DNA of 48,364 nt. Origin: DASXSB01 sp036506275. GTDB taxonomy: Bacteria > Methylomirabilota > Methylomirabilia > Rokubacteriales > CSP1-6. A program made the translations under genes and the position numbers. The first letter of the stretch is position 1, and every line of letters starts with the position of its first letter. Below the pieces are notes generated by a model. That model did not search any database, was not told the DNA's origin, and was given only the letters and a program-made list of their open reading frames with translations. The stretch lies in the NCBI GenBank assembly GCA_036506275.1, contig DASXSB010000105.1, positions 1 to 48,364 on the forward strand, in the 5' to 3' direction. This document shows, in pieces, positions 26,110 to 32,679 of the stretch.

Positions 26110-26322
26110 TCAGATGAGACCGAAATGCCGAAGCGCGTCGACGATCGCCTCGCGTTTTTCCGGCGGGCACGGCACGACGCGACGACCGCGCCCCGCCCGA
26201 GTCGCCCGCCGGCGCGTCGGCAAGCCGGAAACCGCCTTGACGTGCGTGATCCAGCCGGTGGTGGGGATGAAGCCGTGCCGCCGCTGCACGAACTTCTGGA
26301 TCTCGCTGTACGTCGTCGTCAC
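26110..26322 (-). CDS. Conserved hypothetical protein, 70 residues (YSEIQKFV family)
   Basis: Start GTG 26322 overlaps the stop of the GlsB-type gene (GTGA). The protein reads TTTYSEIQKFVQRRHGF, then IPTTGWITHVKAVSGLPTRR and ends CPPEKREAIVDALRHFGLI. I recall short bacterial proteins with this same layout (YxEIQxYVKxxxGF, CWIxHVK, CPPEKREAIxxAxRHFGMI); their function is unknown and some are loosely labelled RNA methyltransferase, which this length cannot support. It is basic and probably cytoplasmic. It lies second in the operon led by the GlsB-type protein. Confidence 0.75.
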   Translation of the reverse strand: MTTTYSEIQKFVQRRHGFIPTTGWITHVKAVSGLPTRRRATRAGRGRRVVPCPPEKREAIVDALRHFGLI

Positions 26323-26591
26323 CGCGCCGCCGCCGTCTCTACGTGCAAGTACTTGCGCTGGAGGACGATGAGAACAATCGCTCCCACGAGCGCGGCGCCG
26401 ATGATCGCGAGGCGGGGGCCGCCCGGCGCGATCCCGCTCATCCACACGGCAAGGCCACCCGCGACGCCGCCGGCGACCCCGAGAGTCGTGTCCGCGACCA
26501 ACCCGTAGCCTCCGCCTTTCAGGCCGAAGCCGGTCAGGCAGCCCGCGAGCGCCCCGATCACGGCTGCGATCACGACCATCTCGACATTCAT
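26319..26591 (-). CDS. GlsB/YeaQ/YmgE-family (transglycosylase-associated) membrane protein
   Basis: A 90-residue, very hydrophobic protein with three predicted helices and Gly-rich turns (MVVIAAVIGALAGCLTGF, TTLGVAGGVAGGLAVWM, RLAIIGAALVGAIVLIVLQRKYL). This is the layout of the GlsB/YeaQ/YmgE family, small inner-membrane proteins often induced by general stress. AGGAGAAGACGTC precedes the ATG. It is the first gene of the six-gene minus-strand operon, with a motif copy 66 bases upstream. A second and a third member of the family lie at 43173 and 43544. Confidence 0.85.
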   Translation of the reverse strand: MNVEMVVIAAVIGALAGCLTGFGLKGGGYGLVADTTLGVAGGVAGGLAVWMSGIAPGGPRLAIIGAALVGAIVLIVLQRKYLHVETAAAR

Positions 26592-26657
26592 GACGTCTTC
26601 TCCTCGCGGCGGCGGATCGCCGGTACCTTCACTCTAGGCGACCGCGTCCCGCGACGG

Positions 26658-26674
26658 TATTGGACCTTGGTCCA
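26658..26674 (-). promoter_or_regulatory. TATTGGACCTTGGTCCA motif, copy 2
   Basis: The plus strand reads TATTGGACCTTGGTCCA, containing the inverted repeat TGGACC-TT-GGTCCA. It lies in the 94-base gap between ppk1 and the GlsB-type gene, 66 bases upstream of that gene's ATG. The rest of the gap holds only the Shine-Dalgarno. Confidence 0.65.
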
Positions 26675-26685
26675 CTCGCCTGCCG

Positions 26686-28740
26686 CTACGCAGTTTCCGA
26701 CCGCCCTGTGATCTCATAGAGACGCTGCTGCGAGCGGAGTACGCGCCCGTCCGCCGGCGCAATGCGCTCGGAGCTCCCGTCGGGCCGGAGGCACCGCGCC
26801 TTCACCGTATCGGCGAGCTGGATGTCGAGAATCTCGCGGATCCTCCGCTGGAGGCTTGGATCGAGCACCGGGAACGCGATCTCGACGCGCCGGTCGAGGT
26901 TGCGCGGCATCCAGTCGGCGGAGGCGAGCAGGTATTCCGCGCTCCCCGCATTCTCGAAGTAAAAGATTCGCGCGTGCTCCAAATATCGGTCGACGATGGA
27001 AATGACGCGGATCCGGGACGAGAGCCCGGGCACGCCGGGGCGAAGGCAGCAGATCCCGCGCACGATGAGGTCGATCGTCACGCCCGCCTCACTGGCGCCG
27101 TACAACTCCTCGATGAGGCGGCGGTCCACGAGGCCGTTCATCTTCGCGATGAGTCGAGCGGGACGGCCGGCCCGCGCGTGGTCGGCCTCGCGCCGGATAC
27201 GCGCGACGAGACCATGGCGAAGATTGTCGGGCGCGAGGAGAAGATGGTGGAAGACGTGGGGGCGCGTGTAGCCGGTGAGGAGATTGAACAGCTCGGTGAG
27301 GTCCTCCCCGAACGAGTCCCGGCTCGTAAAGAGCCCGAGATCGCCGTAGACCCCGCCCGTCCCCACGTTGTAATTGCCGGTGGCGAGATGGCAGTAGCGG
27401 CGGATGCCGTCGGCCTCCTGTCGAACGACGAGGCACGCCTTGCAGTGGATCTTGAGCCCGACGCGCCCGTAGACCACGTGAGCGCCCACTTCCTCGAGCG
27501 CGCGCGCCCAGCGGATATTCGCCTCCTCGTCGAATCGCGCTTGCAGCTCGACGAGGACCGCGACCTCCTTGCCGTTTTCGACCGCCGTGCGCAGGGCGTG
27601 CGCGATGGGCGAGGCCGGGCTCACACGGTAGAGCGTCATCTTGATCGCGAGCACCTTGGGATCGACGGCGGCCTCGTGCACGAAGCGGGTGACCGCGTCG
27701 AAGTCCTGGTAGGGGTGGTGCACGAGGATGTCTCCCCCGCGTATCGCGCTCCAGACGTCCGGCGCGCTCTCGAAGGCGGGCACGCGATGGGGTGGGGACG
27801 GCGTGTCTTTGAGCCGCGGGGCGTCGACGGCGGCGTGCAGCTGGAGCAGATCGGAGAACGCCGTGAAGCCTTCGCCTTCGTACAGGTCCTCGGGACCGAG
27901 CTCGAGCTCATCGAGGAGCATGCTCAGAACGTCGAACGACAGGTTGGCGTCGTGCTGCAACCGCACCGCCCTCCCCAGACCGCGCGCACGCACGCTCTCT
28001 TCCATGCGGGCCAGCACGTCCCCGGGCCGGTCACGCATCGTCAGGCGTGCGTCTCGGGTGATGCGGATGGCGTGACCGGAGAGAACCTCGTAGCCCTTGT
28101 AGAGGCTCGGCAGGTGCAGACGAATCACGTCGTCGAGCGGCATGAACACGTGGCGGCGGGCGCGATCGGGCAGGGCGACGAACCGCGGCAGCACCAGGCT
28201 CGGGATGTGGAGCACGGAGAGCGAGCTCACCGGCCGCGCGGAAGGGAGCGAGGATCTCAGGGAGGCAATGAGACAGAGCGAGCGATTGCCGAGATACGGA
28301 AACGGCTGCCCGGGATCGACGGACAGCGGCGTCAGCACGGGCAGCAGGGTCCGGCGGAAGTACTCGGCGAGGAAGTCACCATGCTCCTCACCGGCGTCCT
28401 TGGGACCGAGAAGGACGATGTCTTCGGCGGCGAGGAGCGGCTGGAGCTCGGTACGGAAACAGTGCTGCTGTTCGGCGGCCAGCTCGTGAACGCGCGCCGC
28501 CACCGCTCTCACGGTCTCCGCGGGCGTGAGGCCGTCGGGCCCGGCCGTCTCGTCCCCGGCGCGCAGACGGCGCTTGAGCGCGGCCATGCGTACCATGAAG
28601 AACTCGTCGAGGTTAGCGCTGAAGATGCCGAGGAACTTCAGGCGCTCGAGCAATGGCACGCTCCGATCCTGGGCCTCCTGGAGCACGCGCCGGTTGAACT
28701 CGAGCCACGACAGCTCTCGATTGAGAAAGGCGGCGTTCAC
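26686..28740 (-). CDS. ppk1: Polyphosphate kinase 1
   Basis: A 684-residue PPK1, which makes inorganic polyphosphate from ATP reversibly. The N-terminal domain begins NAAFLNRELSWLEFNRRVL, diagnostic of PPK1, followed by SANLDEFFMVRM. LQARFDEEANIRWA matches the NARFDE ATP-site block. The autophosphorylated His is His451 in CHLATGNYN. LIVRGICCLRPG and the SADWMPRNLDRRVE block complete the C-terminal PLD-like domains. I chose GTG 28740 because it overlaps the ppx stop (GTGA) and starts the conserved N-terminus; a start at 28803 would run into ppx. Last gene of sixA-RHH-ppx-ppk1. Confidence 0.96.
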   Translation of the reverse strand: MNAAFLNRELSWLEFNRRVLQEAQDRSVPLLERLKFLGIFSANLDEFFMVRMAALKRRLRAGDETAGPDGLTPAETVRAVAARVHELAAEQQHCFRTELQPLLAAEDIVLLGPKDAGEEHGDFLAEYFRRTLLPVLTPLSVDPGQPFPYLGNRSLCLIASLRSSLPSARPVSSLSVLHIPSLVLPRFVALPDRARRHVFMPLDDVIRLHLPSLYKGYEVLSGHAIRITRDARLTMRDRPGDVLARMEESVRARGLGRAVRLQHDANLSFDVLSMLLDELELGPEDLYEGEGFTAFSDLLQLHAAVDAPRLKDTPSPPHRVPAFESAPDVWSAIRGGDILVHHPYQDFDAVTRFVHEAAVDPKVLAIKMTLYRVSPASPIAHALRTAVENGKEVAVLVELQARFDEEANIRWARALEEVGAHVVYGRVGLKIHCKACLVVRQEADGIRRYCHLATGNYNVGTGGVYGDLGLFTSRDSFGEDLTELFNLLTGYTRPHVFHHLLLAPDNLRHGLVARIRREADHARAGRPARLIAKMNGLVDRRLIEELYGASEAGVTIDLIVRGICCLRPGVPGLSSRIRVISIVDRYLEHARIFYFENAGSAEYLLASADWMPRNLDRRVEIAFPVLDPSLQRRIREILDIQLADTVKARCLRPDGSSERIAPADGRVLRSQQRLYEITGRSETA

Positions 28741-29666
28741 GGCGTTCGCCGCTCGCGGAAGGTCTCGCGCAGCAGGATGCCGTCGCCCACTCCGCGCATG
28801 CACACCACGAGCTTCAGATAACCGCCGAAGATCATGGCCTCCTCGATGACGATGGCGCCGGCGAGGATGATGTCGGCACGCTCACGCTTGAGGCCGCGGA
28901 TCTTCGCCCGCTTTCGCGCGGATACGCCTTCGAGCCGCTCGCGGATCGCGGTGACGTCCGCCTGGTGCAGCGCTAGCCCGTGCCGGTGCTTGCGCTCGCC
29001 GGGATGGGCGCGCAGGTGGATGCTGGCCAGCGTGCGGACGGTGCCACCGAGACCGACCATGCACTCGCCGCGCGCCGCGGCAGGCATCACGCCTACCATC
29101 TCGCCGCGGATGCCGTTACGGAGCGCCTGGAGCTCGCGCGGCGTGGGCGGATCGTGGCGCAGGAACCGCCGCGTGGTCCGTACGGCACCGAGAGGAAGGC
29201 TCGCGACGGACAGCACCTTGCGATGCCGCACTCGGCTGAGCTGCAGGCTCGAACCGCCGAGATCGGCGACGACGCCATCCGTGAACGGCAAGCTTGCCAG
29301 GGCAGCGGCGGCGCCCAGCCGTGCTTCCCCGCGCGCGCTCAGAATGCGCACTGCGATGCCTTCGACCGAGCGCAAGGGCGCAAGGAGCCGGTCGCGGTTT
29401 CGGGCGTCCCGCACCGCCGACGTCGCCACCGCCACGATGCGCGGGCCCCGGCCGTTCGAGGAGTAGCGCGCGAAGAAGCGGTGCACGGCGCGGAGGGTAC
29501 GGTCGATGGCGTCGCGGGACAGGGTGCCGGGGGCACCGTCGCCCAATCGCGTGGGCACCCGCTCTTGCGCGAGCACGCGGAAGCCCACGCCGGGCGCGAT
29601 CCGGACGAGTCGGAAGCGAACGGCCGTCGATCCGAGATCGACGACCGCTACCAGGTGTGGCGTCAG
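28737..29666 (-). CDS. ppx: Ppx/GppA-family exopolyphosphatase, apparent CTG start
   Basis: A 309-residue Ppx/GppA phosphatase domain of the ASKHA fold that hydrolyses polyphosphate or pppGpp. It lacks the C-terminal HD-like domain of the 500-residue enzymes. Motifs are VVDLGSTAVRF (phosphate 1, Asp10), VADLGGSSLQL and VGLGGTVRTLA. The first ATG/GTG/TTG in frame is GTG 29588, but that would remove the whole VVDLGSTAVRF strand. The frame continues upstream with good family sequence to CTG 29666, which overlaps the stop of the preceding gene (CTGA) in the same way as the other couplings here. I therefore annotate the CTG. The start is inferred; the product is well supported. Confidence 0.85.
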   Translation of the reverse strand: MTPHLVAVVDLGSTAVRFRLVRIAPGVGFRVLAQERVPTRLGDGAPGTLSRDAIDRTLRAVHRFFARYSSNGRGPRIVAVATSAVRDARNRDRLLAPLRSVEGIAVRILSARGEARLGAAAALASLPFTDGVVADLGGSSLQLSRVRHRKVLSVASLPLGAVRTTRRFLRHDPPTPRELQALRNGIRGEMVGVMPAAARGECMVGLGGTVRTLASIHLRAHPGERKHRHGLALHQADVTAIRERLEGVSARKRAKIRGLKRERADIILAGAIVIEEAMIFGGYLKLVVCMRGVGDGILLRETFRERRTP

Positions 29667-29911
29667 ATGATCTCAGACGATTTGTCGTCCCCTCGCGGGG
29701 TCCAGGTTCCCGCCGCGTACTCCCGCAAAGCCTGCAGGAGCACCGACCGTAGCGTAGTCCTCTCGCGCAGGGCGCGGACACGCGCGGCGCGCTGAAGATC
29801 GCGGGGGACACCGCGCACGAGGTAGATGCCGGTGGTCGCCACGCGCGCAAGCGCCTGCGTCAGCAGATGCGCTCCATGGCCATTTCTGTGCGGGCCTGGC
29901 GTCGAATCCAT
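29663..29911 (-). CDS. Ribbon-helix-helix-like small protein
   Basis: An 82-residue protein. Residues 25-70 (GIYLVRGVPRDLQRAARVRALRERTTL, then RSVLLQALREYAAG) look like a beta strand followed by two helices, the Arc/CopG ribbon-helix-helix layout that dimerises to bind DNA. GAGGAAATTTTC precedes ATG 29911. It lies between sixA and ppx and its stop overlaps the ppx CTG. Two small hairpins (GACGA-TTTG-TCGTC and CCCC-TCGC-GGGG, plus strand 29676-29700) lie just before the junction. It may autoregulate the polyphosphate operon; no toxin partner is visible. Confidence 0.7.
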   Translation of the reverse strand: MDSTPGPHRNGHGAHLLTQALARVATTGIYLVRGVPRDLQRAARVRALRERTTLRSVLLQALREYAAGTWTPRGDDKSSEII

Positions 29912-29959
29912 GAAAATTTCCTCCTCGCGAAAACGAGTTACGTCAGTGCCGAGGTCGTC

Positions 29960-30469
29960 TCAGGGGGTCTCGCGGCGCTGGCTCCCCAGCATCCTGAGAA
30001 TCCGAGGCTCGAGGAACCAGATGAGCCGCCCGACGGCGGAGGGCCCGTCGGGAAGGTCCACCAGCGCCGCGCCGCCTTTCTCGAAGGCGAGCCCGTCATG
30101 CTTCGAGACGCCGAGCAGCCACGCGGTGAGCTCGGATAGAGCGGGCTCGTGGCCGACGACTGCGACCGTCGCGCCCACCGGATGCGCCTTCAGCGCGACC
30201 ACGATGCCATCCACGCTCTCGTGGGCAAGGGCGGGCTCGATCCTGGGCTGGATCCGCTCGAAGGCCGTGGCCGCGATGTCGGCGGTCATCCGCGCACGCG
30301 GTAGCGGGCTCGTCAGCAGCACGTCCGGCCGCTCCGCAATCCGAGCGAGCCCGCGCGCGGCCTCGCAGAACTCGGCCTTCCCGATCGCAGTCAGCGCACG
30401 CTCGTCGTCGGAAACGCCCGGCGTTCCTCGTGCCACCGCCGCGGCGTGGCGGACGAGCAGGACCTTCAT
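29960..30469 (-). CDS. sixA: Phosphohistidine phosphatase SixA
   Basis: A 169-residue histidine phosphatase of the SixA branch. The catalytic RHA motif is at residues 7-9 (LLVRHAAAV, His8), with the second catalytic His in VVGHEPALSE. TSPLPRARMTADIAA supplies the second Arg of the phosphate pocket. SixA removes phosphate from phosphohistidine in phosphorelay proteins. AAGGAG seven bases before ATG 30469 fixes the start. It heads the sixA-RHH-ppx-ppk1 run, with 48 bases to the next gene. The best palindromic copy of the TATTGGA motif lies 61 bases upstream. Confidence 0.93.
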   Translation of the reverse strand: MKVLLVRHAAAVARGTPGVSDDERALTAIGKAEFCEAARGLARIAERPDVLLTSPLPRARMTADIAATAFERIQPRIEPALAHESVDGIVVALKAHPVGATVAVVGHEPALSELTAWLLGVSKHDGLAFEKGGAALVDLPDGPSAVGRLIWFLEPRILRMLGSQRRETP

Positions 30470-30530
30470 CGAGAGGCTCCTTCCGGTGCGGCCGCTCTCC
30501 TCGAAGATAGTCGTCGGCTCCCCGCGCGAC

Positions 30531-30550
30531 TATTGGATCTTGGTCCAATA
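30531..30550 (-). promoter_or_regulatory. TATTGGATCTTGGTCCAATA motif, copy 3 (best palindrome)
   Basis: TATTGGA and TCCAATA are perfect inverted repeats with a six-base centre. It lies in the 192-base gap between sixA (minus) and the winged-helix/kaiC genes (plus), 61 bases from the sixA ATG, so it could act in either direction. No convincing -35/-10 pair is seen for the plus-strand genes. Confidence 0.7.
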
Positions 30551-30661
30551 GGCAATTGCCCCAGGGATTGTAAGAAGATATGGGACGAAGCTGCGCTGTC
30601 ATCCTCGACGAGGGGGAATCTCGCGAAATGAGCGTTGCGCCGTCTCCGTTCCCGGACTACG

Positions 30662-31126
30662 ATGATTGCTCCGCGGGTATTCCTGACCTGCCTCCGGGAA
30701 GGAGAACCGGCGATCGAGAAGACGCAAGTGACGGACCCGGTGGCCGTGCAGCTCGTTGAAGCGGTCGGGCTGCGCGACGCGTGCGACCTTGACCTTCTGC
30801 TCTTCTTCTCGCGGCATCCGCGCGTCGTGCTCAGCAGTGAGCAGCTCTCCGCCTACGTCGGCTACGATCTCCCGCAGGTCGCGCGGGCGCTCGATCTGCT
30901 GCTGGGTGCGGGTCTCCTGAAACGGACGCTTCATCACGGTGCCCCGGGGCGGATGTACGTCCTCGAAATCGATCACAGCGAGGAATGGCTCGAACCCTTG
31001 CGGCGAATGTGCGCGACGCCGGATGGACGGAACGCGCTGAGGCTGTTCTTGAAGCAGCGACCGCCGATCGCGGCCGCGAACGGCGACGCGAGCGACCGTC
31101 GCCTCTCGGTGCCACGACCATCGTGA
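30662..31126 (+). CDS. Winged-helix domain protein, 154 residues
   Basis: ATG 30662 is the more likely start; an in-frame start 27 bases earlier adds Arg-rich residues. The protein has an N-terminal helix region (VAVQLVEAVGLRDACDLDLLLF), then a winged helix: LSSEQLSAYVGYDLPQVARALDLLLGAGLLKR with wing strand MYVLEID. The tail is charged. No enzyme motifs are visible. It lies 22 bases before a KaiC-like ATPase and probably acts with it as DNA-binding output or adaptor. The exact family is not recognised. Confidence 0.7.
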   Translation: MIAPRVFLTCLREGEPAIEKTQVTDPVAVQLVEAVGLRDACDLDLLLFFSRHPRVVLSSEQLSAYVGYDLPQVARALDLLLGAGLLKRTLHHGAPGRMYVLEIDHSEEWLEPLRRMCATPDGRNALRLFLKQRPPIAAANGDASDRRLSVPRPS

Positions 31127-31148
31127 CGTTGGACTGGAGGCGTTGACC

Positions 31149-32672
31149 ATGCCGGAACGGGATCTCGTGAAGACCGGCATCGAAGGCCTGGATGACATCC
31201 TGGCCGGCGGCCTCCTGCGCGGCAGCGTCGTGCTGGTCGAGGGTACCGCCGGTACGGGGAAAACGACGCTTGGGATGGAGTTCATCTATCGCGGCGTGAC
31301 CGAGTTCAACGAGCCCGGCCTCATCGTGCTCTTCGAGGTCTCCCCCGACAAGCTGGTCCGCGATGCCGCGCTCTTCGGCTGGGACTTGCTCGAGCTCGAG
31401 CGCCAGGGCCGGCTCAAGATCGTTTTTACGACGCGTCCGGTCTTCCATCAGGAGATCCAGCAAGCCGACAGCCTCCTCCTCGAGGAGGCGGCGGCGATCG
31501 GAGCACGTCGCATCTTCGTCGACGGCCTCGTGCGGCGAACCAGAGGGGACGGCGACGCCGGACGCAGTACACCGGAGGCATTCCACCTCCTCGCCGAAGG
31601 CCTCCAGCGCGAGCGGCTCACGGCGATGCTCGGGGTGGAAGTCGCAGCCGCCGAAGACGCCAAAGCTGGGACCTCCCTGCCGGAGGCGTTCATTGCCGAT
31701 ACGGTCATCCAGCTCAGGGTCGAAGCGATGGAGCGCGCGGTACAGCGGTCGATCGAGATCGTGAAAGCCCGTGGACAGGATTACCGCATGGGGCGGCACT
31801 CGTTCTCGATCGTGGACGAGAAAGGGCTCGAAGTCTACCGCCGGGTGCAGGCGCCCCGCGATCTCTTGCGGGAAGAGGCGGCGGCATACGACACGTCGAC
31901 GCGTGTTGCGACCGGCGTTCCCGGGCTCGATGAGCTGATGAGCGGCGGGCTGTTCCTCGGTAGCACGACGCTCGTGGTCGGCATCACGGGGTCCGGAAAG
32001 AGTGTCATGGCGCTCCAGTACGTGGCCGAAGGTGCACGGCGAGGGGAGCGGAGCGTCATGCTCACCCTCGATGAGCCGCGCGCCCAGGTGCTGCGAAACG
32101 CCGTCAGCATCGGCATCGATCTGAAGCCGGCGATCGACAAGGACCTCGTGCGCGTCGTCTATGACCGGCCCCAGGAGATCGAGATCGACCGGCATTTCCT
32201 GCAGCTCGAGAAGATCATGAAGGAATTTCGGCCCCGACGCGCCGTCATCGACAGCCTGTCAACCTATGGTTCGAGCCTGGGCCCGACCGGGCGCAGCTTC
32301 CGCGACTTCTTCCATGCCGTGGTAGCCCTCATGAAGGAGCATCAGGTCACGACGCTCTACAATCACGAAAATCCCGAGCTGCTCGGGATGTCATCGGTCA
32401 TGGGCCCATACGGCGTGAGCTCGCTCGTCGACAATGTGATCCTCCTCAACTGGGTCGAGCTCGGCGATACGTTCCGGCAGGCGCTGACGATCGCGAAGAT
32501 GCGCGCGAACGCCTTCGACCGCACGACGCGCGAGTGCGAGATCCTGAGCGGACAGGGGATGCGTGTGCTGCCGCGGGAAATCCCGCCCACCGCCACGCGC
32601 GCCCTCGCGTTCTGGGAATACTACGGTCTCGTTGCACGATCGCCCGCGCGCCGCGTTCCGAGCCGGGGGTAG
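31149..32672 (+). CDS. KaiC-like double-domain RecA-superfamily ATPase
   Basis: A 507-residue protein of two KaiC domains, as in circadian KaiC and the wider KaiC/signal-transduction ATPase group. Domain 1 has Walker A GTAGTGKTT from residue 32; domain 2 has GITGSGKSV from residue 278. Each starts with the KaiC phrase TGIEGLDDILAGGL or TGVPGLDELMSGGLF. The Walker B-like strands are RRIFVDGL and RAVIDSL. The paired catalytic Glu residues of KaiC are only partly conserved (FEVSP in domain 1, LDEPR in domain 2). ATG 31149 follows GGAGG by eight bases. No KaiA or KaiB gene is present; a hybrid kinase follows after seven bases. Confidence 0.92.
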   Translation: MPERDLVKTGIEGLDDILAGGLLRGSVVLVEGTAGTGKTTLGMEFIYRGVTEFNEPGLIVLFEVSPDKLVRDAALFGWDLLELERQGRLKIVFTTRPVFHQEIQQADSLLLEEAAAIGARRIFVDGLVRRTRGDGDAGRSTPEAFHLLAEGLQRERLTAMLGVEVAAAEDAKAGTSLPEAFIADTVIQLRVEAMERAVQRSIEIVKARGQDYRMGRHSFSIVDEKGLEVYRRVQAPRDLLREEAAAYDTSTRVATGVPGLDELMSGGLFLGSTTLVVGITGSGKSVMALQYVAEGARRGERSVMLTLDEPRAQVLRNAVSIGIDLKPAIDKDLVRVVYDRPQEIEIDRHFLQLEKIMKEFRPRRAVIDSLSTYGSSLGPTGRSFRDFFHAVVALMKEHQVTTLYNHENPELLGMSSVMGPYGVSSLVDNVILLNWVELGDTFRQALTIAKMRANAFDRTTRECEILSGQGMRVLPREIPPTATRALAFWEYYGLVARSPARRVPSRG

Positions 32673-32679
32673 GCCGTCG

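Noticed and set aside
26974..28821. A 615-codon plus-strand frame opposite ppk1.
   Set aside because: Antisense to an intact PPK1 with conserved catalytic His; composition is typical of a shadow.
26658..30550. The TATTGGACCTTGG motif as a sigma-54 (-24/-12) promoter.
   Set aside because: The TGGC...TTGC spacing and GG/GC pairs are not met in either direction; a two-fold symmetric operator fits better.
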